From: Gp6-AA40 sp036407095
GTDB taxonomy: Bacteria; Acidobacteriota; Vicinamibacteria; Vicinamibacterales; UBA2999
Assembly: GCA_036407095.1 (NCBI GenBank)
Contig: DASWZV010000172.1
Location: forward strand, 62,001 to 126,000
DNA: 64,000 nt
Direction of reading: 5' to 3'
Shown: one piece after another, positions 49,617-57,439 of the stretch
Position numbering within the stretch: position 1 is the first letter of the stretch
How the letters are laid out: the number at the start of each line of letters is the position of its first letter
Notes under the pieces: generated by a model
What the model was told of the DNA's origin: nothing
Databases searched by the model: none
Seen by the model: the letters and a program-made list of their open reading frames with translations, nothing else
Program-made: the position numbers and the translations under genes

Positions 49617-51020
49617 ATGCCCAAACGTACGAACGACGGACTGAAGAAGCGATGCGCCCACAAGCGCAAAGGCTGGAACGACTGCGCGTGTCCGTGGTGG
49701 TTCGGCTTTATTCATAAGGGCCGCGAGTACCGCTACTCGCTCACGAAACTGGCCCTGGCGCGGCTGGAGGAGCCGCCGAAGTCGAAGGACGAGGCGATCG
49801 CGTGGCGTGATCGGCTACGCACCGAGATCCGTACCGGGACGTTTATTGAGGCGGCGCCATCTCCGGCTCCGACCACGAGCCCGATCGATACGCGCCTCAC
49901 GTTCGGCGACGTGTGCGACGCGTACTTGACAGGCCATGTCCGCAAGCCGACGCGTCGCGAAGGCGGACGCAAGATGATGGAGACCCTGATCGGTGTGATC
50001 CGACGCGCGGAGATCCCCGCGGCCAATGGCACGACGATCAGACTGGAGGCGAAGCCGATCGCGGAACTCACGAAGGCCGACGTCGAGGCCGTGCGCACTT
50101 GGAGGCGCGACGAGATCAAGGCGGGCCGGAGTCACGCGGGCGCGAAGGGCGGCGAGGCCGGGATCAATCGCCTGCTCTCTCGCTTACGGCATGTGTTCAA
50201 TTGGGCGATCGCCGAGGGACATCTCACCGACACCCCGTTCCGACGCGGAGGTGTGACCGTCGTGAAGCTGGAACGTGGCGTCGAGTACGCGCGCACGCGA
50301 CGGCTCGATGAGGCCGAAGCCGACGAAGTGAACGAAGGACAGCGGATCCTCGATCACGCGGATCCGCATCTGCGTGCCGTGCTCGTGGCGGCGCTGACCA
50401 CGGGCTGTCGCATCGGCGAGATTCTCAGTCTTCAGTGGCACCAGATTCGACGCAACGAGAAAGGCGAGGCGCGATGGATTGTGCTGCCACCGACCAAGAC
50501 GAAGACGGATGAGAGCGCGCGGGTGATTCCCGTGGGCGCCGACCTCCGTGCGGTCTTGAGTCTGCGTCGGCACGCACCAGACGGCAAGGAGCACGCCCGA
50601 GACCGCTACGTGTTCGGCAACGCGGTCGGCGACCGGGTCAAGGACGTCCGCCGGCAATGGGAGACCGCGGTGCTCGTGGCTCATGGCCACGCCGCGACAC
50701 GGAAGCACGGGAAGCTCACGCCGGAGTCACGCGCGGCGCTCCAGGCGATCAACTTGCACGTGCACGATCTGCGTCGGGAGTTTGCGAGTCGGCTGCTGGA
50801 GTCGGGCGCGACGACCCACGACATCATGATGTTCTTGGGACACGGAGACATCACGACGACCTCGAAGTATCTGCGCTCGACCCCGATACGACTGGCGCGC
50901 GCGCTCGACGCGATGGAGCGCGGGGCCGGTTCCGCACAGTATCCGCACACAGGCACATCTGAGGCCTCGACGACCACGTCCGTGGCCGTCGTCGAAACAC
51001 CGGTTAACTCTTTGAACTGA
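49617..51020 (+). CDS. int: Tyrosine recombinase (satellite integrase)
   Basis: 467 residues. N-terminal arm-binding and core-binding domains (cysteine-rich start GLKKRCAHKRKGWNDCACPW), then the catalytic domain: Arg at TTGCRIGEILSLQW (about residue 265), HxxR at HDLRREFASRLLESGATTHD (H383, R386), GH at FLGHGDITTTSKYL (H409) and Tyr418. Ends 5 bp before the tRNA-Leu gene, in the direction of that gene. It mediates tRNA-Leu integration. Confidence 0.92.
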   Translation: MPKRTNDGLKKRCAHKRKGWNDCACPWWFGFIHKGREYRYSLTKLALARLEEPPKSKDEAIAWRDRLRTEIRTGTFIEAAPSPAPTTSPIDTRLTFGDVCDAYLTGHVRKPTRREGGRKMMETLIGVIRRAEIPAANGTTIRLEAKPIAELTKADVEAVRTWRRDEIKAGRSHAGAKGGEAGINRLLSRLRHVFNWAIAEGHLTDTPFRRGGVTVVKLERGVEYARTRRLDEAEADEVNEGQRILDHADPHLRAVLVAALTTGCRIGEILSLQWHQIRRNEKGEARWIVLPPTKTKTDESARVIPVGADLRAVLSLRRHAPDGKEHARDRYVFGNAVGDRVKDVRRQWETAVLVAHGHAATRKHGKLTPESRAALQAINLHVHDLRREFASRLLESGATTHDIMMFLGHGDITTTSKYLRSTPIRLARALDAMERGAGSAQYPHTGTSEASTTTSVAVVETPVNSLN

Positions 51021-51024
51021 TTGT

Positions 51025-51111
51025 TGGTGCGGAAGAAAGGACTCGAACCTTCATGGGCTTGCGCCCACTAGCTCCTGAGGCTAGCGCGTCTGCCAATTCC
51101 GCCACTTCCGC
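51025..51111 (-). tRNA. tRNA-Leu (anticodon CAG)
   Basis: Reading - strand: GCGGAAGTGGCGGAATTGGC (5' end at 51111), anticodon loop CTCAGGA with CAG (51077-51075), long variable arm, T-arm AAGGTTCGAGTCCTT, acceptor CTTCCGC, discriminator A and encoded CCA to 51025. Stems are intact. It is the host attachment site for the island; the 3' half probably comes from the element. Confidence 0.93.
51065..51079 (-). other. Right attachment core
   Basis: CCACTAGCTCCTGAG, the 15-bp core shared with 40313-40327. It lies in the anticodon stem-loop of the tRNA-Leu gene, a usual crossover position for tyrosine integrases. Confidence 0.75.
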
Positions 51112-51136
51112 AAAATTGCCGATCGCGATGGAGACA

Positions 51137-51240
51137 GCCCACCCTCGCGCTTTGCGCTACGGTGGGCAACCTTCGCCTGTCACGATGCTCGCTGGCTTGC
51201 CAGCCGTAGCTCGCTGGATCCATGAGCGAAGGCTGGGCGA
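51137..51240. repeat. Nested inverted repeats downstream of tRNA 5' end
   Basis: GCCCACC (51137-51143) / GGTGGGC (51161-51167), then CCTTCGC (51170-51176) / GCGAAGG (51226-51232), enclosing a perfect GCTGGC TT GCCAGC (51191-51204). Compact cruciform-capable block between the tRNA promoter region and the symporter gene. Confidence 0.65.
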
Positions 51241-51271
51241 CGGCAATTTCGCAGTATAACATGCGCACTCG

Positions 51272-52540
51272 ATGCTCCTGCGATGGCTCGCCATCGCGGC
51301 GTTCGCCGTCTGGGCGGCGCGCCGCCAGTCGCTCACGATCTGGATTCTCGTCGCGATGGTCATCGGCGCGGAAGTGGGGCACGACTTCCCGGACGCTGCC
51401 GTCTCGCTGCGCGTGCTGAGCCAGATCTTCCTGCGTCTCATCCGAACGATCGTTGCTCCGCTCCTCTTCGCGACGCTCGTCGTCGGCATCGCCGGCCACT
51501 CGAACCTGCGACAGGTCGGGCGCATGGGCGTCAAGGCGCTCATCTACTTCGAGGTCGTGACGACGCTCGCCCTCCTCATCGGGTGGGGCGCCATCACCCT
51601 GAGCCGCGCAGGTGTCGGCGTCGCACTGGGGCCGCCTCCCGACGCCACGCAGATTCCGCAGGCGGTCGCGCGCACGTGGCAGGACATCGTGCTCGAGATC
51701 TTCCCGGAGAACTTCGCGAAGTCAGTGGTCGATGGCCAGATGCTCCAGATCGTCGTCTTCAGCGTGATCTTCGGAATCGCGCTCGCCCTGTTACCTGACG
51801 ACAAGAAACGCCCGATGCTGGCCTTCGCCGACAGCCTCGCGGAGACGATGTTCCGGTTCACCAAGATCGTGATGCTGATGGCGCCACTTGGTGTCGGCGC
51901 GGCCATCGCCTACACCGTCGGCCGTCTCGGCATCGGCGTGCTCGGGAACCTGTTCATGCTGCTCCTCACGTTCTACGCAGCAGTAGCCGTCTTCGTCGTC
52001 GCGGTGCTGCTGCCGGTGGCGTTGATCGCGAAAGTGCCGCTTCGTCGCTTTGCCGAGGCGGTGGCCGAGCCGGTATCGATCGCGTTTGCGACAACGAGCT
52101 CCGAGGCTGCGCTGCCGCGCGCGATGCAGGCGATGGAACGTATCGGCGTGCCGCGGCAGATCGCCGCCTTCGTCATCCCGACCGGCTACAGCTTCAACCT
52201 CGATGGCAGCACGCTGTATCTCTCGCTCGCGGCGATCTTCGTCGCGCAGGCTGCTGGCATCACGATGCCGATCGGTCAACAGCTGGTTCTGCTGCTCACG
52301 CTGATGCTCTCGAGCAAGGGTGTCGCCGGCGTGCCCCGCGGTGCGCTCGTCATTCTCCTCGGGACGGTGTCGTCGTTTGGATTGCCGGTCGAACCCGTGC
52401 TGGTCATCCTCGGCATCGACGCGGTGCTCGACATGCTGCGCACGTCACTCAATGTACTCGGCAACTGTCTCGCGACCGTTGTGATTGCGCGCTGGGAAGG
52501 CGAGTTTCCCGCCGCGGAACCGATGACGATCGAGTCGTGA
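51272..52540 (+). CDS. Dicarboxylate/amino acid:cation symporter (DAACS family)
   Basis: 422 residues, eight-helix plus two reentrant-loop DAACS fold. The serine-rich hairpin is AFATTSSEAALPRAMQAMER, the NMDGT-like motif is SFNLDGSTLYLSLAAIFVAQ, and the second hairpin region ends LDMLRTSLNVLGN (D..(R)T..N..G). It imports C4-dicarboxylates or acidic amino acids with protons or sodium. ATG 51272. Confidence 0.92.
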   Translation: MLLRWLAIAAFAVWAARRQSLTIWILVAMVIGAEVGHDFPDAAVSLRVLSQIFLRLIRTIVAPLLFATLVVGIAGHSNLRQVGRMGVKALIYFEVVTTLALLIGWGAITLSRAGVGVALGPPPDATQIPQAVARTWQDIVLEIFPENFAKSVVDGQMLQIVVFSVIFGIALALLPDDKKRPMLAFADSLAETMFRFTKIVMLMAPLGVGAAIAYTVGRLGIGVLGNLFMLLLTFYAAVAVFVVAVLLPVALIAKVPLRRFAEAVAEPVSIAFATTSSEAALPRAMQAMERIGVPRQIAAFVIPTGYSFNLDGSTLYLSLAAIFVAQAAGITMPIGQQLVLLLTLMLSSKGVAGVPRGALVILLGTVSSFGLPVEPVLVILGIDAVLDMLRTSLNVLGNCLATVVIARWEGEFPAAEPMTIES

Positions 52541-52636
52541 CCGGCGAGTGGCCTGCGATCAGGAAGGCGTTGATTGCGATGTTCTCGATGAAGGCCGGCG
52601 TTGGCCGGCGAGCGGATCACCGCGCGGAAGAACGTG

Positions 52637-53431
52637 TCAGTCAGACCGCCGCGCCTCCGGCCAGAGCGCGAGTGAAGCAGGTAGTACACGCCGCGTCGTT
52701 CGCATCACGGGGACGATTGTATCGAACGCACGTTGACTTCTTTGGGTCCAGCGCAGACCGTACTGCTCCCGAAGATCCGTGGGTAGCAACCCAGTCGTCA
52801 CGATGCGGTTGATCGATGCCGCCGGGCCAAAGGCCCACCCCGCAGGCGGATAGAGCACGCTGCGTGCGAGCGTGCGCGCCTGATTGCTGACTGCGATCAC
52901 GCCTGACGCGCGCACGCGATCCATGTGACGACGTGTTGCCGCCCACGTGCGCGGCACATCGCCATCACGCGCGCACAGCGCGATCGCGACGGGCGCCGCT
53001 TCCTCGCAATACGCGTCTCGTTCCTGATCGGTCAGCGGTCCCACGAGCAGCTCGTACGCCAGCGGCAGCGACTCCAGCAGCGTGACGTGTACCCAGAGCA
53101 CGAGGTCGGGATCTTCTGCGGAATAGCGCGTGCCTGCGTCGAAGGGCCCGACGTGCTCGGGAAGGATCCCATTCACTCGCCGATGAATCGCACGAATGCC
53201 TTCGAGCGCCTTCTCATAGCCCGCCGGCGTCCCGAAGGTCAGCGCGAGCATCGCGTGGACGGTGTGATACAGCCGCGTAACAGCGGCCCACGGCGTCGCT
53301 CTGAATCCGCTGTGATCGTGGACGCCGGCCGCAATCAGAGGGTGCGCCAGCTGCAGGAGAATCGCGCGGCCCCAGCCGAACAGCACGATGCGTTCGGCGT
53401 TGATGCGACGAGCGACGGAAGAATTCTTCAC
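52637..53431 (-). CDS. Oxygenase MpaB/DUF2236 family protein
   Basis: 264 residues from a GTG start: RRINAERIVLFGWGRAILLQ, LAHPLIAAGVHDHSGFRATP, YHTVHAMLALTFGTPAGYE, then PEDPDLVLWVHVTLLES-like (DPDLVLWVHVTLLESLPLAY). This is the DUF2236 heme-containing oxygenase signature (latex-clearing/MpaB type). Substrate unknown; oxidative cleavage of polyisoprenoid or other hydrocarbon is the family's known activity. Confidence 0.85.
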   Translation of the reverse strand: MKNSSVARRINAERIVLFGWGRAILLQLAHPLIAAGVHDHSGFRATPWAAVTRLYHTVHAMLALTFGTPAGYEKALEGIRAIHRRVNGILPEHVGPFDAGTRYSAEDPDLVLWVHVTLLESLPLAYELLVGPLTDQERDAYCEEAAPVAIALCARDGDVPRTWAATRRHMDRVRASGVIAVSNQARTLARSVLYPPAGWAFGPAASINRIVTTGLLPTDLREQYGLRWTQRSQRAFDTIVPVMRTTRRVLPASLALWPEARRSD

Positions 53432-53464
53432 AAGTGGAAGGAGTGAAAGACGTCTTCCACTTCT

Positions 53465-53800
53465 TCACCTTTTGCTACTTTCCGGCTTTCCACGTTCGGG
53501 CTCCGCCTCCAGCCTGCTGCTGCGTCGCAGCCACCATCCCGCCACGCCAAACAGCGCCAGCCCAACGGCACCGCGACGGACCGCGCGCCAGGGGCTGTGC
53601 GGGGTGGGATGGAGCATTTCACGATACGCCGTCGCTGCTTCCGACGGAGTCGACTCCGGCTGCCGCGGCCGCAAGGGACGCTCGGGCGTGGGCACCCATC
53701 GAGTCAGAAAGATGAACGTCTCGGACGCGCAGATGGGACACTGTTGCCCGTCGTGGACTTCCTCGCAGTCGAGACAGAGCCGTGCTATCCGAAGCTGCAT
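53465..53800 (-). CDS. Small zinc-ribbon protein with C-terminal membrane helix
   Basis: 111 residues: CLDC and CPIC pairs (LRIARLCLDCEEVHDGQQCP, ICASETFIFLTRW) at the N-terminus and one membrane helix (RAVRRGAVGLALFGVAGWWL) near the C-terminus. Start ATG 53800. Function unknown. Confidence 0.6.
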   Translation of the reverse strand: MQLRIARLCLDCEEVHDGQQCPICASETFIFLTRWVPTPERPLRPRQPESTPSEAATAYREMLHPTPHSPWRAVRRGAVGLALFGVAGWWLRRSSRLEAEPERGKPESSKR

Positions 53801-53920
53801 GCGATCAGTGTACTCAACGCCGAGTGACAAGCGTAAGAGGGGGGGGACAGGCAGGGCGAACGACGCGAATGAGGGCGGGTAACGCAGATAGGATGTATGC
53901 GCTTCTGATCTGTCAGGGCG

Positions 53921-54661
53921 GTGGAGCGATCGACCAGGATGGCCAAGGATGGTGGCGACGGAGTGCGGATCGACGACCTCATTACACTGAACCGCTCGGC
54001 GACGGTCGCGCGACTGATGTTCGGCGCGGTTCATGAAGTGAACAACGCGCTGCAGGTGATCGGAGGCACGACCGAGCTTCTGCAGCTGTTACCCGATCTC
54101 GCCGCGCCTGTCGCCGATGGCCTGAGACGGATCCACGCGCAGAACGTCCGTGCAGCCGCGGCCCTCGCGCAGGTGATGGTCTTCGCACGGCAGAAAAGCG
54201 ACGCACACGGATTCGTGAATCTGCGTGACGTGGTCGCACGATCGGTCGCGTTGCGCACCTACGCCGTCGGCCGCTCGCGGCTCGCGATTGCGCAGCGGGT
54301 CCCGGCGGAGGGGCATCTCACGGTCGTCGGGAGCGCGGTGCTGCTTCAGCAGGCGCTGCTCAATCTGGTCGTCAACGCGGAACAGGCGCTCACCGGCCGA
54401 CCCGGTGGCGCCATTGCCATCGGCGTGGAGCGCCAGGGCGCGTGGCTGCGCGTCACGGTGTCCGATGATGGACCAGGCGTCGATCCCGACTTTGTCATCA
54501 CGATGTTCGAGCCGTTCGTGACGACACGGCCGCGCGAGGAGGCAGCCGGGCTGGGCCTGACCGTTGCCCGAGCAATTGCCGAGTCGCACGGCGGCACGCT
54601 GACGTACGAGGCGCGCTCCCCGGGCGCCGCGTTCATCTTGCGGCTGCCATCCGCTCGCTGA
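53921..54661 (+). CDS. Soluble sensor histidine kinase
   Basis: 246 residues from GTG 53921 (or ATG 53939). No transmembrane segments or sensor domain. H-box HEVNNALQVIGGTTELLQ, N-box LLNLVVNAEQALTG, G1 VSDDGPGVDP, F-box FEPFVTTRP, G2 GLGLTVARAIAESHGGTLTY. Likely senses via partner proteins. Lies 182 bp from the divergent-to-convergent NtrC-like regulator gene. Confidence 0.88.
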   Translation: MERSTRMAKDGGDGVRIDDLITLNRSATVARLMFGAVHEVNNALQVIGGTTELLQLLPDLAAPVADGLRRIHAQNVRAAAALAQVMVFARQKSDAHGFVNLRDVVARSVALRTYAVGRSRLAIAQRVPAEGHLTVVGSAVLLQQALLNLVVNAEQALTGRPGGAIAIGVERQGAWLRVTVSDDGPGVDPDFVITMFEPFVTTRPREEAAGLGLTVARAIAESHGGTLTYEARSPGAAFILRLPSAR

Positions 54662-54680
54662 CGGCCTTCGTTGTCGTGGA

Positions 54681-54801
54681 CACGGAGGTATGGACAGAAC
54701 GGAGGATGATCACACGGAGATAACGGAGCAAACGGAGTGTGAATCGTTGTTCTCCGTTGCCCCCGTTGCCTCCGTGTTGATGGTTGTCTCCGTTTCCTCC
54801 G
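54681..54801. repeat. ACGGAG/CTCCGT imperfect inverted repeat
   Basis: Left part repeats ACGGAG (54681, 54699, 54712, 54723, 54731), right part repeats CTCCGT (54751, 54786) with CCTCCGTG and CCCCGTTG variants. Same architecture as the AAATGC repeats: short tandem units forming opposed arms. It lies between the convergent kinase and regulator genes. Confidence 0.65.
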
Positions 54802-54843
54802 CAGTCCGTTGTCGGCGTCTTCGTGATCCGGGTGCGCCGCTGA

Positions 54844-56232
54844 CTAGGCGGCGCCCCTCACGGGGTTCAGCCGATGCAGCTTGTCGATGAACGTCGTGCG
54901 ACTGAGGTTGAGCAGCCGCGCGGCCTGACGCTTGTTGCCGCCGGTCTTCTCGAGACAGCGCATGATCAGCTCGCGCTCGAGCTGCGAGACGAGCGAGGTG
55001 AAGTTGAGCCCCTCGTCCGGGATGGCCACGGTCGGCACCAGCATCGATTTGACGCGCTCGCGGACATCGTCGGGCAGCGCCTCGGGACCGATCTCGGATT
55101 TCGCCGCGGCCATGGCGACCGCGTGCTCGATCGCATTCTCGAACTGACGGACGTTGCCCGGCCAGTCGTAGGCCATCAGCGTGCGGATCGCTTCCTGGCT
55201 CAGCGTCTTCGACGCAATACGGTTCTCCGCGCACGACCGGCGCACGAAGTGCTGCGCGAGCAGCGGGATGTCTTCGCGCCGCTGCCGCAGCGCGGGCAAC
55301 GTCAGCGGGATGACGTTCAAGCGATAGTAGAGATCCTCGCGGAACGTTCCATCCTTCACTCGGTTTCGCAGGTCGACGCTGGTGGACGCGATCACGCGGA
55401 TGTCGAGACGTATCCGACGCGATTCGCCCAGACGCTCGAACTCGCGTTCCTGCAGCGCGCGCAGGAGCTTGGTCTGCAGCGGGAGCGGCATGGCATCGAC
55501 ATCGTCGATGAACAGCGTCCCGCGGTGCGCCAGCTCGAACCGTCCCACGGTGACGCCCTTGAACGCACCCATCACGTGCCCGAAGAGCGTGGCTTCGGCG
55601 AGTGTTTCGTCAAGCGCTCCCGCGTTGAACGCCACGAAACGTGCCGCCGCCCGCGGGCTGTTGTGATGAATGGTCCGCGCGACGAGCTCCTTGCCCGTGC
55701 CGGTCTCACCGTGAATCAGGACCGTGCTGTTCATCGGCGCCACGAGCTCGAGCGTTGTCAGGAGCGTCTGCATCGTGCTGTGACGACCGACGATGGCTTC
55801 GAAGCGAAACTTGCCCTTGAGCTGTGCTTTGAGCTCGGCGTTCTCTTCGCGAAGCCGCTGTTGCTCGAGGCCGGCCTGCAGCACGCGCGCGAGTTGCGAC
55901 AACTGGAAGGGCTTGATCAAGAAGTCGACCGCGCCCCGTTTCACCGCGGCTGTCGCCTCGGCAACACCGCCGAAACCGCTCATTACCACGGCGCGGATGT
56001 GGGGATGACGATCGAGCGCCTCGTCCAGGACGGTCATGCCGTCCGCATCCGGCAGGCGCAGATCGACGACGAGCCCATCAAAGGCCGCCGATCGCAATCG
56101 ATCGATCGCATCGGCCGCGTCGGTCGCCTGCGACGCGGCGAATCCGTTCGCTTCCAGGCTTGCCACGATGGTTTGTCGGAGGTCGAGATCGTCCTCGACG
56201 ACGAGGATGGACGGCAGGGCGCTCAGGCTCAT
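54844..56232 (-). CDS. NtrC-family response regulator with altered GAFTGA loop
   Basis: 462 residues. REC domain: LVVEDDLDLRQTIVASLEAN, phospho-acceptor D57 (FDGLVVDLRLPDADGM), K108. AAA+ domain with GETGTGKE (175-182). The sigma-54 loop reads GAFKGV (222-227) instead of GAFTGA. Walker B reads RGTLFIDDVD rather than the usual GTLFLDE. The C-terminus has a Fis-type HTH (MRCLEKTGGNKRQAARLLNL). Convergent with the kinase. Start ATG 56232. Confidence 0.9.
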   Translation of the reverse strand: MSLSALPSILVVEDDLDLRQTIVASLEANGFAASQATDAADAIDRLRSAAFDGLVVDLRLPDADGMTVLDEALDRHPHIRAVVMSGFGGVAEATAAVKRGAVDFLIKPFQLSQLARVLQAGLEQQRLREENAELKAQLKGKFRFEAIVGRHSTMQTLLTTLELVAPMNSTVLIHGETGTGKELVARTIHHNSPRAAARFVAFNAGALDETLAEATLFGHVMGAFKGVTVGRFELAHRGTLFIDDVDAMPLPLQTKLLRALQEREFERLGESRRIRLDIRVIASTSVDLRNRVKDGTFREDLYYRLNVIPLTLPALRQRREDIPLLAQHFVRRSCAENRIASKTLSQEAIRTLMAYDWPGNVRQFENAIEHAVAMAAAKSEIGPEALPDDVRERVKSMLVPTVAIPDEGLNFTSLVSQLERELIMRCLEKTGGNKRQAARLLNLSRTTFIDKLHRLNPVRGAA

Positions 56233-56473
56233 AGGTCCTTGACGGCAAGTCGCCGCTGATGCCGGCACGCCGACATCGTCGACGAGCGCTCAGGTGGGAA
56301 TCCCGAGCGCGGTTACCCAGAGGAAGGCCACATTGTAGATGACGGCGGCGGACGAAGCTATCATGATCGAGGACTGCACCGAGGAGCGTGTTTTGCAGAT
56401 CCGTCAGGCCATGCGTTCGGCGGCGCCTCTCCCCGCCCCGGTGGCTTCGGAGACGGAACGGCGACAACCATCC

Positions 56474-57379
56474 ATGAACATACGGGACTGGCGTGATGCC
56501 GATCCGGCAGACACGCAGTGGCTTTACGCACGCGAACAGGACTATTGGGTTCGCGAACTCGCCTGGGACGCGTCGACGGCGTGGCGCGAGATCGAGCAGG
56601 CCCGTGTCACATGGGGTCTGCCCGGCCGCATCGTCATCGACGAGCACAAGACGATTCGCGGCTGGTGCTACTGCATGCCAGACGGCGAGACCTTTCATCT
56701 CGGCGGTATCGTTGCTGATGACCCGCGTGTCACCGCGGCGCTCGTCGACGCGAGCCTCGACATCGCTTCCGCAGGGGCACGTCCCGCACGTGTCTCGTCG
56801 TTTGTTCCGACACGGGCCGACGGGCTCGAGCCCGCACTCGTCCAACGCGGCTTCAGCTGCGAGCGCTATCACTATCTCGCACGCCCGGTGACGCCACCAG
56901 TGAGCAGCGGGTCGTCCGACGCCATCGGGTGGCAGGAGGATCTGCTGGTGCCGTCGGCGATTCTCCTGCAGGCGGCCTACGGGCAGGGCGGACGCCACTT
57001 TGCTCCGCGCGGACTGCACGTGGAATGGGAGCACTACGTGCGAGGACTCGTCGAGCGACCCGGGTGTGGCGTGCTCGAGCCGGCGATCACCCGCGTTGTC
57101 CGCACCTCTGAAGGGATGCAGGCGCTGGTTCTGGCGACGCGGATTGCGCCCGGCACCGTTCATCTGGCACAAGTGGCGGTCCACCCTTCTCGCCGACGCG
57201 AGGGACTCGGCCGCCGCCTCGTCGAGGAGGCGTGTCGATTGGCGGCGAGCCGAGGCGCGCGTCTGGTGACGCTGCTCGTCGGCGATCGCAACCTCGCCGC
57301 GCGCGCACTCTACGAACAAATGGGGTTTACGGCCCGCGCCGCGTTCGTGGCGGGCACGTTGTCGTACCGAGCCACATAG
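56474..57379 (+). CDS. GNAT-family acetyltransferase
   Basis: 301 residues. Two GNAT-like parts; the C-terminal has the classical acetyl-CoA motif VAVHPSRRREGLGRRLVEEA and LLVGDRNLAARALYEQMGF. The N-terminal half (MNIRDWRDADPADTQWLYAR) is a weaker GNAT-like fold. ATG 56474 is used; frame is open back to 56339. Substrate unknown. Confidence 0.85.
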   Translation: MNIRDWRDADPADTQWLYAREQDYWVRELAWDASTAWREIEQARVTWGLPGRIVIDEHKTIRGWCYCMPDGETFHLGGIVADDPRVTAALVDASLDIASAGARPARVSSFVPTRADGLEPALVQRGFSCERYHYLARPVTPPVSSGSSDAIGWQEDLLVPSAILLQAAYGQGGRHFAPRGLHVEWEHYVRGLVERPGCGVLEPAITRVVRTSEGMQALVLATRIAPGTVHLAQVAVHPSRRREGLGRRLVEEACRLAASRGARLVTLLVGDRNLAARALYEQMGFTARAAFVAGTLSYRAT

Positions 57380-57439
57380 AGCCTGCTTTTCCCCTCGAAC
57401 GGCCGGCAGCCGATCGGGGGCAGCACTATCGCCAGCCCG

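Larger units (their letters stand above)
40277..51079. mobile_element. PICI-like phage satellite or integrated island at tRNA-Leu
   Basis: About 10.8 kb between a displaced tRNA-Leu 3' half (40277-40327) and the tRNA gene (51025-51111), sharing the 15-bp core CCACTAGCTCCTGAG. All recognisable genes face +. Layout: XRE repressor, excisionase-like, coiled coil, primase-polymerase/ATPase, SprT-like protease, small terminase, major capsid protein, small unknowns, cargo, integrase. There is no large terminase, portal, prohead protease or tail gene, so it cannot be a complete prophage. Size and gene set resemble capsid-encoding phage-inducible islands; helper phage unknown. Confidence 0.8.
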
